Under the pieces are notes generated by a model. That model had not been told where the DNA came from. It searched no databases and worked only from the letters and a program-made list of their open reading frames with translations. The translations under genes and the position numbers were made by a program. Source: Thermoplasmata archaeon (GTDB taxonomy: Archaea; Thermoplasmatota; Thermoplasmata; UBA184). Taken from it: 7,853 nt of DNA. Positions within the stretch are counted from its first letter, which is position 1. Each line of letters begins with the position of its first letter. The DNA lies in contig DAHVAA010000069.1 in NCBI GenBank assembly GCA_027314845.1, positions 1 through 7,853 on the forward strand, in the 5' to 3' direction. Shown piece after piece: positions 1 through 5,986 of this stretch.

Positions 1-71
1 GGGGTCGTACGTGGGGGACCGAGAAGCCATGGTGACCGAGCGCCGGGGCAAGGGATGGATGCCACTCGGCG

Positions 72-163
72 TGAATAAATCCTCCTCCGCGCCGGCGGCG
101 TCGGAGACGGTCGACGTCCGGGGCAAGTCTTATCCCGCCGCGGACCTCCCGCCGGCTCGAGGA
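72..163 (+). promoter_or_regulatory. Putative aIF5A promoter region and ribosome binding site
   Basis: An AT-rich stretch (TGAATAAAT, 72-80) stands out in GC-rich DNA and could be a TATA box, giving a leader of about 70 nt before the ATG at 172. A second candidate, TCTTAT at 128-133, would give a leader of under 20 nt. A Shine-Dalgarno-like GAGGA at 159-163 sits 8 nt before the ATG and supports that start. The choice between the two boxes is not decided by the sequence. No convincing gene is visible in 1-171. Confidence 0.4.
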
Positions 164-171
164 CCGATTCG

Positions 172-558
172 ATGGCCTGGACGCAGCAAGAGGTTCGCGA
201 ACTGAAGGAGGGCCGCTACATGCTGATCGACGAAGAGCCGTGTCGTATCCTCAGCATTCAGACCTCCAAACCCGGCAAGCACGGGGAAGCGAAGGCGCGG
301 ATCGACGCGGTCGGAATCTTCGACGGCTCGAAGCGTAGCGTGGTCTTCCCGGTCAAGCACAAGGTCCAGGTGCCGATGATCGGGAAGCGCCAAGCGCAGG
401 TCCTTTCCCTGACGGATGCCGAGGTGCAGCTGATGGACCTTGAGAGCTACGAGACGTTCAGTCTCGCGCTCGACGCAGACCTCAAGGGGCAGCTGACCCC
501 GGGCACCGAGATCCAGTACCTCGATGCGATGGGAAAACGACGCATCACCCGCACCTGA
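172..558 (+). CDS. eif5A: Translation initiation factor 5A (aIF5A), hypusine-containing
   Basis: This 128-residue protein is the archaeal homologue of eIF5A and bacterial EF-P. The family binds the ribosome near the E site and helps peptide-bond formation at difficult stretches such as polyproline. What shows it: the hypusine loop T-S-K-P-G-K-H-G at residues 31-38, with Lys36 the expected deoxyhypusine/hypusine site, followed by E-A-K-A-R. It lies in an N-terminal SH3-like domain (about 1-70), and a C-terminal OB-fold-like domain follows (about 71-128, containing D-L-E-S-Y-E-T-F). The length is normal for the archaeal family. The ATG at 172 is preceded by GAGGA at an 8-nt spacing and starts the protein where family members start. 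No deoxyhypusine synthase or agmatinase gene is visible nearby, so modification must be encoded elsewhere. A hairpin and a new TATA-like box follow the stop, so the gene probably forms its own transcription unit. Confidence 0.97.
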   Translation: MAWTQQEVRELKEGRYMLIDEEPCRILSIQTSKPGKHGEAKARIDAVGIFDGSKRSVVFPVKHKVQVPMIGKRQAQVLSLTDAEVQLMDLESYETFSLALDADLKGQLTPGTEIQYLDAMGKRRITRT

Positions 559-567
559 CGCCGGCGA

Positions 568-604
568 AAGCGAGGTTGTGCGGAGCGCCGGTTCCGCCTC
601 GCTT
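568..604 (+). terminator. Stem-loop after aIF5A (possible terminator or processing site)
   Basis: AAGCGAGG (568-575) is perfectly complementary to CCTCGCTT (597-604). An inner stem CGGA/TCCG (581-584/593-596) extends it after a 5-nt bulge. The hairpin begins 10 nt after the aIF5A stop and ends directly at the AT-rich box of the next gene. There is no clean T-run, which archaeal terminators usually need, so a role in termination is only a possibility. Confidence 0.35.
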
Positions 605-614
605 CATTAATAAA
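605..614 (+). promoter_or_regulatory. TATA-like box upstream of the giant repeat protein
   Basis: CATTAATAAA (605-614) is one of the most AT-rich decamers in the window and resembles an archaeal TATA box. With the usual spacing of about 26 bp, transcription would start near 635. The message would then carry a leader holding the hairpin at 661-704. The ATG at 626 would lie upstream of that start and would not be translated. Confidence 0.45.
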
Positions 615-660
615 GGGGACCGGGCATGAAACGGGTGTCCGATCGGCCCGGTCGCCGTTA

Positions 661-704
661 CCGGTCCGGTCGGTGGTAGGAGGGGGGTCGTACGACCGGA
701 CCGG
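661..704 (+). promoter_or_regulatory. 12-bp perfect inverted repeat with Shine-Dalgarno-like loop
   Basis: The arm CCGGTCCGGTCG (661-672) is the exact reverse complement of CGACCGGACCGG (693-704). The 20-nt loop between them contains TAGGAGGGGGG (677-687), an excellent Shine-Dalgarno-like sequence. The 10-nt palindrome GTCGTACGAC (687-696) overlaps the loop and the right arm. The structure lies between the predicted transcription start and the first coding repeat of the giant gene. It could display or control the ribosome binding site, or be a DNA operator. No ATG, GTG or TTG in the coding frame follows at normal spacing. Confidence 0.5.
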
Positions 705-937
705 GCGGTGTCGGCGCGCTCCCTTCCTCCCGCCTCACGCGGATCCTCCAGGAGAAGGCGGAGGCGCTCAAGAAGCAGCGTCAGTCGGCCGAGGCCGAGC
801 TGAAGCGCGCGGAGGAGCAGGTCCAGCAACTGGACCAGCTCGGGATCACCCCGAGCGGGGTCGCCGAGCGACAGCAGGCGATCCACGAGCTCCATCGCCG
901 TTCGGACTGGGAGAAGGTCGAGCAACAGTCGAAATCC
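680..937 (+). other. Probable N-terminal coding extension of the giant repeat protein, start codon unresolved
   Basis: The reading frame of the giant gene is open from the TAG at 677-679 onward. From about 734 it encodes helix-forming sequence of the same kind as the rest (for example L-T-R-I-L-Q-E-K-A-E-A-L). A repeat anchor L-G-I-T-P-S-G lies at 839-859; its Gly codon at 842 is exactly 62 codons before the next anchor Gly at 1028. The segment is therefore almost certainly translated. It has no ATG, GTG or TTG in frame. Candidates are a rare start (ACG at 692 sits 8 nt after GGAGG; CTG occurs at 800 and 830) or a missing base in the assembly. One extra base between 711 and 745 would join GTG 708 to this frame. 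Confidence 0.7.
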
Positions 938-3900
938 TTGCTCGACTACCTCTCCCGCACGGTTCCCGAGAACCTGGAATCGCGCCGGCAACGGACGCTG
1001 GACGCGCTCGGACAGCTTTCCGGCACGGGGATCGTCGTTCCCCCCGAGGTCAAGCGGGAGCTCGAGGCGCTCAGGAATCCGACCGGTGAAGAGACTTGGT
1101 CATCGACCGTAGGACGGCTTGTACGGGCCGAAGATGCGCTCCGCAAGGCCGAGGTCGACCACGTCGGCCGCGCCCGCGACCGCGCGCTTCAAGTCGCGAA
1201 CTGGGCGGGCCTGAGCGGTGAGCGCATGAAGGAGTTCGAGCGCCAGCTCGAGCTCGCCGGCGCCCCCGTTCAGGAAGGCCGCCCCGCCGAGGCCCTCGAA
1301 TCGATCGGTCGGCTCCTTCGCGAGGGACTACCCGAAGCGGTCGAGAAGCGCCGGACCGCTCGTGAGGCGGCGAGCTCGCTCCTGCAGCAGGCGAAGGAGC
1401 ACGGAGCGCCGACCGCGGCGCTCGAATCGTCCCTCGACGCAGGTGCGGAGGTGGGCGTGGAGGGCTGGCCCGATACCGTGCCGAAGACCGAGGCGGCGTT
1501 CCGCGAGGTCGGGGAGGCGTTACGCGCCCGCTCCCGGCAGTCGCTCGAGGGTCTGCGCGCTTCGGTCGACGCGACGGTCGACTACGGGATCGACCCGAGC
1601 GAGGCGCGACGGGCGATCGAGGAGGCGACGGCAAAGATCGAGTCTGCCGCTCCGCTCGAGATCCATCCGATCTTCCTCGACGCACGGCGCGTTGCGGAGG
1701 AGCCCGTCGTCACGGTCATCGCGAGCGTGCTGGATGAGGTCCGACCGAAGATCGCCGAAGCCCGACGACTCGGGCGCGACCCCAGCGAGGTCTTCGCGGC
1801 GATGAACCGGGCCCGCGAGGCGCTTCGGTTGAAGATTTACTCGGAGGCGTTCGCCGCGAGCCAGGAGGCTCTCGACCGGGTGAGCCGCCTCACCGAGGAC
1901 GTCAACGTCGCGCGCGAGGAGCTCCAGGCCCTCGAAGAGATGGTCGAGCGGTTCCGTCGGGTGGGATTCGCCGCGGAATCGCTCGAGCCCACGCTCGCCC
2001 GCATCCGGGCGCATCTCGATCGGGTCGAGGTCACGGCCGCACGGGAGCTGCTCCGCGAGACCGTCGTGCATCTCGGCCGGGAGGCCTTGCAGTTCTTCCT
2101 GGGTCGAGTCACGGGGCTCGACCGTGTTCGGGAGTACGCGCGCTCGCGAGGCTTCCTCACCCCGGAAATGGACCAGACGCTGACCGAGGCGCGCGAACTC
2201 CTCGACCGGGGCGAACTCGCGGAAGCGGCCGAGCGGGTCTCCCGGGCCGAGGTCGAGCTGAGGAACGCCGCCGGACCGTACGTCGCGGGACGGGTCGAGG
2301 AGATGGAGAAGGGTCTACGCGACATTCCGGATGACGCGCTCGGGGCCCCGGTCCGTCGGCTGCTCGCGGACGCGGATGTCAGCCTCCGGGTCAAGCAGGA
2401 CCTGGTCGCCTCCGTCGACAGCTTGCGTCGTGCGGAGCGGGACTTCTCCGCGGTCTTCGCCGCGCACGCTTCCGCGCTGGTGGAGGTGCTCGAGGCCGAG
2501 GGCCGGATCCTCGAGCAGATGGGCGGCACGAGCGACGAGGTCCAGCGCCAGATCGACGAGGTCCAGCAGATCTTCAATATGGGGGACTTCGTCAAGGCCT
2601 CCCGGGCCTCCCAGGAGATCCGGACCCGCGCGCAGCAGCAGCAGCTCCTGCGCAGCGAGGAAGCGGTCTCCCACGCGAAGCTCTCCCTGGTCGAGCTCGA
2701 GACGATGGGCCTCGACCTCTCGAAGTTCCGAGCCGAGCTCGAGCAGGCGCAGGAGGCGGCGCGCGCCGCGAAGTATCTCGACGCTTACCAGGTCGCGACC
2801 CGCTTGGAAGAGTCCGCCGCCCGCGCCCGCGCTGCGGCGCAGCTCGTGCTCGACGCGCTCGGCAAGGCGGGCGAACGCCTGAACCGCCTGCGCGAAGCCG
2901 GGGTCGACCCGGCTCCGTTCTACGAGCCGCTGCGGAACGCCCGGGTCCAGCTGCAGGCGCTCGAGTTCGACGCCGCTCGGGGGACGGTGGAAGGCGTTCA
3001 GCAGCGTCTCGCGGAGGAGGAGGCCCGGCTGGAGACTTCGCGCCTGCTCCAGGAGATCGGACTTCTGATCGAAGACGGCCAGCGCCTTTCCTCCCCGATG
3101 GAGCCGTTCTCGGCCCGGTTCGAGCAGCTCAAGACGGAGCGGGCGACCGCGCCCGCGGACGCGACCCGCACGGGGGCTCGGCTGCTGCACGAGGAGCTGG
3201 TCGCGGTCCTGCGGCCGGTGCTCGAGGAGAACCTCCGGACCCTGGAGACCGACCTCGACATCGCGCGCAGCGCGGGGGTCGACCTCGAGAAGATCCTCCT
3301 GCCTCTGTCCGAGGCGCGACGGCGCCTCGCGCTCGCCGTCCCCGTGGGCGCCGCGGCCCTGCTCGACGCCGCGCGCTCGGAGTTCGTGTCGACCCGGGGG
3401 CTGGTCGAGCATGCCGAACGCGTCGCGAAGCGGGCCCGGGACGCGCTCGCGAGCGCGGACCTGCTCCACGCCGAGACGGTCGCCCTGAAGGGTCAAATGG
3501 ACCGGCTCGAACAGCTGCTTGCGAAGAAGCTGTACGCGCGGGTGATCGAGCTCGGCGGACCGATCGAACGGGAGCTCATCCAGGCTACCTATCAGCACGT
3601 ATCGAAGACCCTCGCCGGCTTTCAGGCGGTCGTTGCCCGGACCCGTACGGCGGGAGTCGACACGTCGCTGGCCGAGAACCTGCTTCACCAGGCCCGGATG
3701 TCACTTGACGAGGGCCGTTCCGTGGAGTCGCTCCAGCTCGCGGCCCGCAGCGAGGCCGAGCTTGAACGGGCCGAGCTCCAGCGACAGGTCGCGGAAGGCT
3801 CGCTCGAGTCTGCGGCGGCGGCGATCGCGAAGGCGACGGGCGACGGCATCGTCGCGGTGAGCGCGGGCGACAGCTTCGACGCTGCCAAGATCGCGTTCCA

Positions 3901-5098
3901 GCAGCACGTCTACCCCGATGTGCTCGAGCGGGCGATGGATTCCCTCGACGCGCTCACGGCGGCCCGTGAAGGCCACCGCCGGGCTCAGGAGGCGCTCGCC
4001 GGAGCGGACCGGCAGGTCGGGGAGGCAACCGACCACGGCGCCGACCTGACCGAGGCGGCCAAACGGCTCGCGGAGGCCCGGCGCCAGTTCGGCGCCGGTC
4101 AGTACGCCGAAACGATCCGGTCCGCTCGGGAGGCCACCGAACTCGGCCGATGGGCGATCGAGCGGCTGTTCGCCGCTCCGATCGGGGACCTTCGACGCCA
4201 GGTCGAGTCCGCGCACGCGCTCGGGCTCACGGCCGAGGTCGACCCGCTCGAAGCGCTCCTGAACGAAGCCGAGGCGGCGCTCCGGAGCCGCGAGTGGAGC
4301 CGGGTCCGGGAGTCCATCGCCCGGGCCGAGAAGCTAAGTCGACGGGTCTTCGAGGGTGCGATCTCGGGCCGGCGGCGGGAGCTCGAGTCGGAGTACGCGC
4401 GGCTCGTGAACGTCGCCCCCGCCGAGGTCACTCGGCGGGAGGAGACCCTGAAGGAGCTCGCGGCCCGTACCGAGCGGCGGGAATACGGAGCGGCGCTCGA
4501 GCTATTGAAGGCCGAGCACGAGCTGGTCCTGCGGCGTCGCAAGGAGGAGGCCGAGGCCCGGACCACCGAGTTCAAAGGCCGGCTCTGGGTCGGTGAGCGG
4601 CTCGGGGTCGACACCACGCCGGTCATGCAGACCTTCAGCGAAGCGCGGGTGGCGATCGACAGCGGGCGGCTGGACGACGCCGAGGTGCTGCTCACGCGGG
4701 CCGCCCGGTCGCTCGAGGGTGTGGTCCGGGACCCGTACGTCCGCAAGCTCAAGGAGACCCAGACCGAGGTGACGTTCGCGGAGGAGGGCCTGCACGTCAC
4801 GGTGGGTCCGATCCGTGCCCGGCTGAAGGAGGTCGAGGAGCTCGACCGGTCGGGAAAACTCCTCGATGCGGCCCGTCTTCTCCTGCGGGCGGAGGAGGAG
4901 CTGAACACGCGGAAGTCGCTCCACCGGGAGCTGATGAACCTCCATTACCTCATAGACGCGGCGCTCGCCCGGGCGCACGACCGGCGCCTGGACACGACGG
5001 CCGCGCGGTCGCTCCTGTCGGAGTCGATCCGACTGCGCGAGACCGACTATCCGGCCGCGCTAGAAAAGGCGCGGGAGGCGCTCCGACGGCTCCAGGAG
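842..5098 (+). repeat. About 23 tandem protein-level repeats of about 63 residues
   Basis: I aligned the unit by its turn motif by eye. Anchor codons, in residue numbers counted from TTG 938, are -31, 31, 91, 156, 217, 279, 343, 405, 469, 529, 591, 655, 718, 780, 840, 906, 968, 1034, 1096, 1158, 1223, 1284 and 1350. Intervals are 60-66 residues, with a mean near 63. The anchor is Gly in 19 of 23 units; Ser718, Ala840, Asn1158 and Arg1350 are the exceptions. The clearest copies start G-V-D at 655, 780, 906 and 1223, G-I-D at 217 and G-A-D at 1034. The DNA copies are strongly diverged, so these are old protein repeats and not a recent DNA amplification. The anchors are approximate within one or two residues. 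Confidence 0.8.
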
Positions 5099-5170
5099 GA
5101 CGCCGGAGGCGGGTCGGAAGGCCCGACGCCGGCCGCCACGCCGATCTGGCCGTTCCGTCGGCCGCCGTAG
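938..5170 (+). CDS. Giant all-helical repeat protein, about 63-residue tandem repeats, function unknown
   Basis: I do not recognise a named family. From TTG 938 the protein has 1410 residues, but coding clearly begins further upstream, so the native protein is probably about 1,480 residues. It is built almost entirely of amphipathic helices rich in Ala, Glu, Arg and Leu. About 23 degenerate units recur every 60-66 residues. Each unit begins with a short turn, typically G-V-D or G-x-D, followed by a helix with L-x-x-A-R-x-x-L, a second turn, then h-x-x-A and a longer helix. No cysteine occurs in the whole 1410 residues. No transmembrane segment, signal peptide, Walker motif or catalytic motif is visible. 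The last 20 or so residues form a Gly/Pro-rich tail ending in P-I-W-P-F-R-R-P-P. This suggests a cytoplasmic rod or superhelical scaffold. Alternatives are a spectrin-like or SMC-like coiled coil, but there are no ATPase heads and the regular Gly turns argue against one long continuous coil. It ends 13 bp from the stop of a convergent gene. Confidence 0.9.
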   Translation: MLDYLSRTVPENLESRRQRTLDALGQLSGTGIVVPPEVKRELEALRNPTGEETWSSTVGRLVRAEDALRKAEVDHVGRARDRALQVANWAGLSGERMKEFERQLELAGAPVQEGRPAEALESIGRLLREGLPEAVEKRRTAREAASSLLQQAKEHGAPTAALESSLDAGAEVGVEGWPDTVPKTEAAFREVGEALRARSRQSLEGLRASVDATVDYGIDPSEARRAIEEATAKIESAAPLEIHPIFLDARRVAEEPVVTVIASVLDEVRPKIAEARRLGRDPSEVFAAMNRAREALRLKIYSEAFAASQEALDRVSRLTEDVNVAREELQALEEMVERFRRVGFAAESLEPTLARIRAHLDRVEVTAARELLRETVVHLGREALQFFLGRVTGLDRVREYARSRGFLTPEMDQTLTEARELLDRGELAEAAERVSRAEVELRNAAGPYVAGRVEEMEKGLRDIPDDALGAPVRRLLADADVSLRVKQDLVASVDSLRRAERDFSAVFAAHASALVEVLEAEGRILEQMGGTSDEVQRQIDEVQQIFNMGDFVKASRASQEIRTRAQQQQLLRSEEAVSHAKLSLVELETMGLDLSKFRAELEQAQEAARAAKYLDAYQVATRLEESAARARAAAQLVLDALGKAGERLNRLREAGVDPAPFYEPLRNARVQLQALEFDAARGTVEGVQQRLAEEEARLETSRLLQEIGLLIEDGQRLSSPMEPFSARFEQLKTERATAPADATRTGARLLHEELVAVLRPVLEENLRTLETDLDIARSAGVDLEKILLPLSEARRRLALAVPVGAAALLDAARSEFVSTRGLVEHAERVAKRARDALASADLLHAETVALKGQMDRLEQLLAKKLYARVIELGGPIERELIQATYQHVSKTLAGFQAVVARTRTAGVDTSLAENLLHQARMSLDEGRSVESLQLAARSEAELERAELQRQVAEGSLESAAAAIAKATGDGIVAVSAGDSFDAAKIAFQQHVYPDVLERAMDSLDALTAAREGHRRAQEALAGADRQVGEATDHGADLTEAAKRLAEARRQFGAGQYAETIRSAREATELGRWAIERLFAAPIGDLRRQVESAHALGLTAEVDPLEALLNEAEAALRSREWSRVRESIARAEKLSRRVFEGAISGRRRELESEYARLVNVAPAEVTRREETLKELAARTERREYGAALELLKAEHELVLRRRKEEAEARTTEFKGRLWVGERLGVDTTPVMQTFSEARVAIDSGRLDDAEVLLTRAARSLEGVVRDPYVRKLKETQTEVTFAEEGLHVTVGPIRARLKEVEELDRSGKLLDAARLLLRAEEELNTRKSLHRELMNLHYLIDAALARAHDRRLDTTAARSLLSESIRLRETDYPAALEKAREALRRLQEDAGGGSEGPTPAATPIWPFRRPP

Positions 5171-5183
5171 CGGGGCGACCCGT

Positions 5184-5639
5184 TCACGAAGAGAGGAACC
5201 CCGAGCCGACCCCGGTCAGCGGGACGTTCGGGATCCCGCGCGGAGGACCGAGTTGCAGCCGGTCGTACTCGACCGTGTGCTTGATGCCCCGACGGCGAAG
5301 GAGCGCAGAGACCTGCTCGGTGATCTGAACGACCTCTTGGCAGCGGGCCGGCTTCGCAAAGTAAAACTCCGTCCGCTTCTCCTCGACGATCGGGAAGACG
5401 AGTCGGAGGCCGAAGGCGTCCTGGCGATTGTATCCGACCGGCTTGCGGTCCCCCTTGAGGTCGCGGAGGTTCTCGTCCAGCAACACCTCGGGCAGGAGCG
5501 GGTCGGAGTCCTTCACGAAAGGGCGGTTCATCTCCACGACCCGTTTGTGGATCTCGGGGTACACGCGCACGAGGTCCCGGTACGACCGCTTGGAATCCAG
5601 CAAGATGTGGCCGCTGCGGGCCTTCACGGGAGGGGTCAC
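5184..5639 (-). CDS. Conserved-looking hypothetical protein, 151 residues
   Basis: I do not recognise this protein. It is soluble and mixed alpha/beta in appearance, with no membrane segment or signal peptide. Visible segments are an N-terminal helical part (about 15-45, S-Y-R-D-L-V-R-V-Y-P-E-I-H-K-R), a polar middle (45-75, with K-P-V-G-Y-N-R-Q-D), a strand-helix part (76-120, L-R-L-V-F-P-I-V, then E-F-Y-F-A-K-P, then V-V-Q-I-T-E-Q-V-S-A-L-L-R-R-R-G), and a Gly/Pro-rich tail. It has a single Cys (residue 100). The start is GTG (5637-5639). It is favoured because a TATA-like TTAATT lies about 25 bp upstream, which fits a leaderless mRNA. The gene converges on the giant repeat gene with only 13 bp between the stops. 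The opposite strand is also open here, but that frame runs into the tRNA and has no protein-like character. Confidence 0.8.
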   Translation of the reverse strand: MTPPVKARSGHILLDSKRSYRDLVRVYPEIHKRVVEMNRPFVKDSDPLLPEVLLDENLRDLKGDRKPVGYNRQDAFGLRLVFPIVEEKRTEFYFAKPARCQEVVQITEQVSALLRRRGIKHTVEYDRLQLGPPRGIPNVPLTGVGSGFLSS

Positions 5640-5661
5640 GACTCACGGACCGGGCGCGGAC

Positions 5662-5674
5662 AATTAACCCCTTT
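5662..5674 (-). promoter_or_regulatory. TATA box and BRE for the 151-residue gene, leaderless type
   Basis: On the minus strand the sequence reads AAAGGGG then TTAATT (5662-5667), which resembles a purine-rich BRE followed by a TATA box. The box centre (about 5664.5) is 25-26 bp from the first base of the GTG start at 5639, the spacing expected if transcription starts at the start codon. Confidence 0.6.
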
Positions 5675-5882
5675 CCTTGGAGTTTCACCGGGCTCGGCTC
5701 CTGTCGCTCGCGGGCTCCTCCGGCCCGGATGCGCTTACCGAGAAGAGGTCGGGACGGAGAAACGGCGCGGCGGTCTCACCTCCCGGAGCCGTGGGCCGGG
5801 CGTCCTCCCGGAGGACCGCGTCCCATGTCCCGACCTTTACCGACGAAAGGCTCAAAGAGGCCGCCCGCTACGGGCGATGGGC

Positions 5883-5986
5883 GCTCCCGTAGTCTAGTGG
5901 TCAAGGATAGAGGCCTCTCGAGCCTCTGACGCGGGTTCAAATCCGGCGGACCCATCGGTCTGCCGGGGAAACTCCCGCCGGGAGCA
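5883..5986 (+). tRNA. tRNA-Glu (anticodon CUC) with a 31-nt T-loop intron
   Basis: The acceptor arms GCTCCCG (5883-5889) and CGGGAGC (5979-5985) pair perfectly over 7 bp, with discriminator A at 5986 and no encoded CCA. The D arm matches the tRNA-Glu type. The anticodon stem GAGGC/GCCTC (5910-5914/5922-5926) closes the 7-nt loop CTCTCGA with anticodon CTC at 5917-5919. The T stem GCGGG (5931-5935) pairs with CCCGC (5974-5978), but the loop between them is 38 nt long. Removing 31 nt leaves the standard loop TTCAAAT and a mature tRNA of 73 nt before CCA addition. Just upstream, CGACGAAAGG CTCAAAGA (5841-5858) is a weak BRE/TATA candidate. The 3' flank is pyrimidine-rich (CTCCCTTCTT, 5987-5996), which may terminate transcription. 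Confidence 0.93.
5942..5972 (+). other. Non-canonical tRNA intron at position 59/60 with bulge-helix-bulge
   Basis: The 31-nt insertion folds into a 10-bp stem (5943-5952 with 5957-5966, one G-U pair) closed by the loop CATC. Between this stem and the T stem lies a near-standard splice motif. The bulge AAT (5940-5942) is on one side and the bulge ACT (5971-5973) on the other. A 4-position helix separates them, TTCA/GGAA (5936-5939/5967-5970), with three Watson-Crick pairs and one A-G mismatch. Cutting after the second base of each bulge removes 5942-5972 and restores exactly TTCAAAT plus the T stem. Shifting both boundaries by one (5943-5973) gives the same product, so the exact site rests on the bulge geometry. 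Confidence 0.82.

Noticed and set aside
11..205. Plus-strand open frame of 64 codons overlapping the aIF5A start
   Set aside because: It overlaps the well supported aIF5A start in another frame, and its product has no protein-like character.
626..679. ATG 626 followed in frame by TAG 677, then by the giant gene; TAG could be read through as pyrrolysine
   Set aside because: The predicted transcription start (near 635) lies downstream of ATG 626, the 17 codons do not look like the repeat protein, and nothing in the window suggests pyrrolysine use.
2315..3688. Long open frame (457 codons) on the minus strand inside the giant gene
   Set aside because: It mirrors the codon bias of the plus-strand gene, has no supported start or promoter, and the plus strand has a clear repeat structure here.
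5253..5897. Plus-strand open frame of 214 codons opposite the 151-residue gene
   Set aside because: It is antisense to a better supported gene with a promoter, and it runs into the 5' part of tRNA-Glu.
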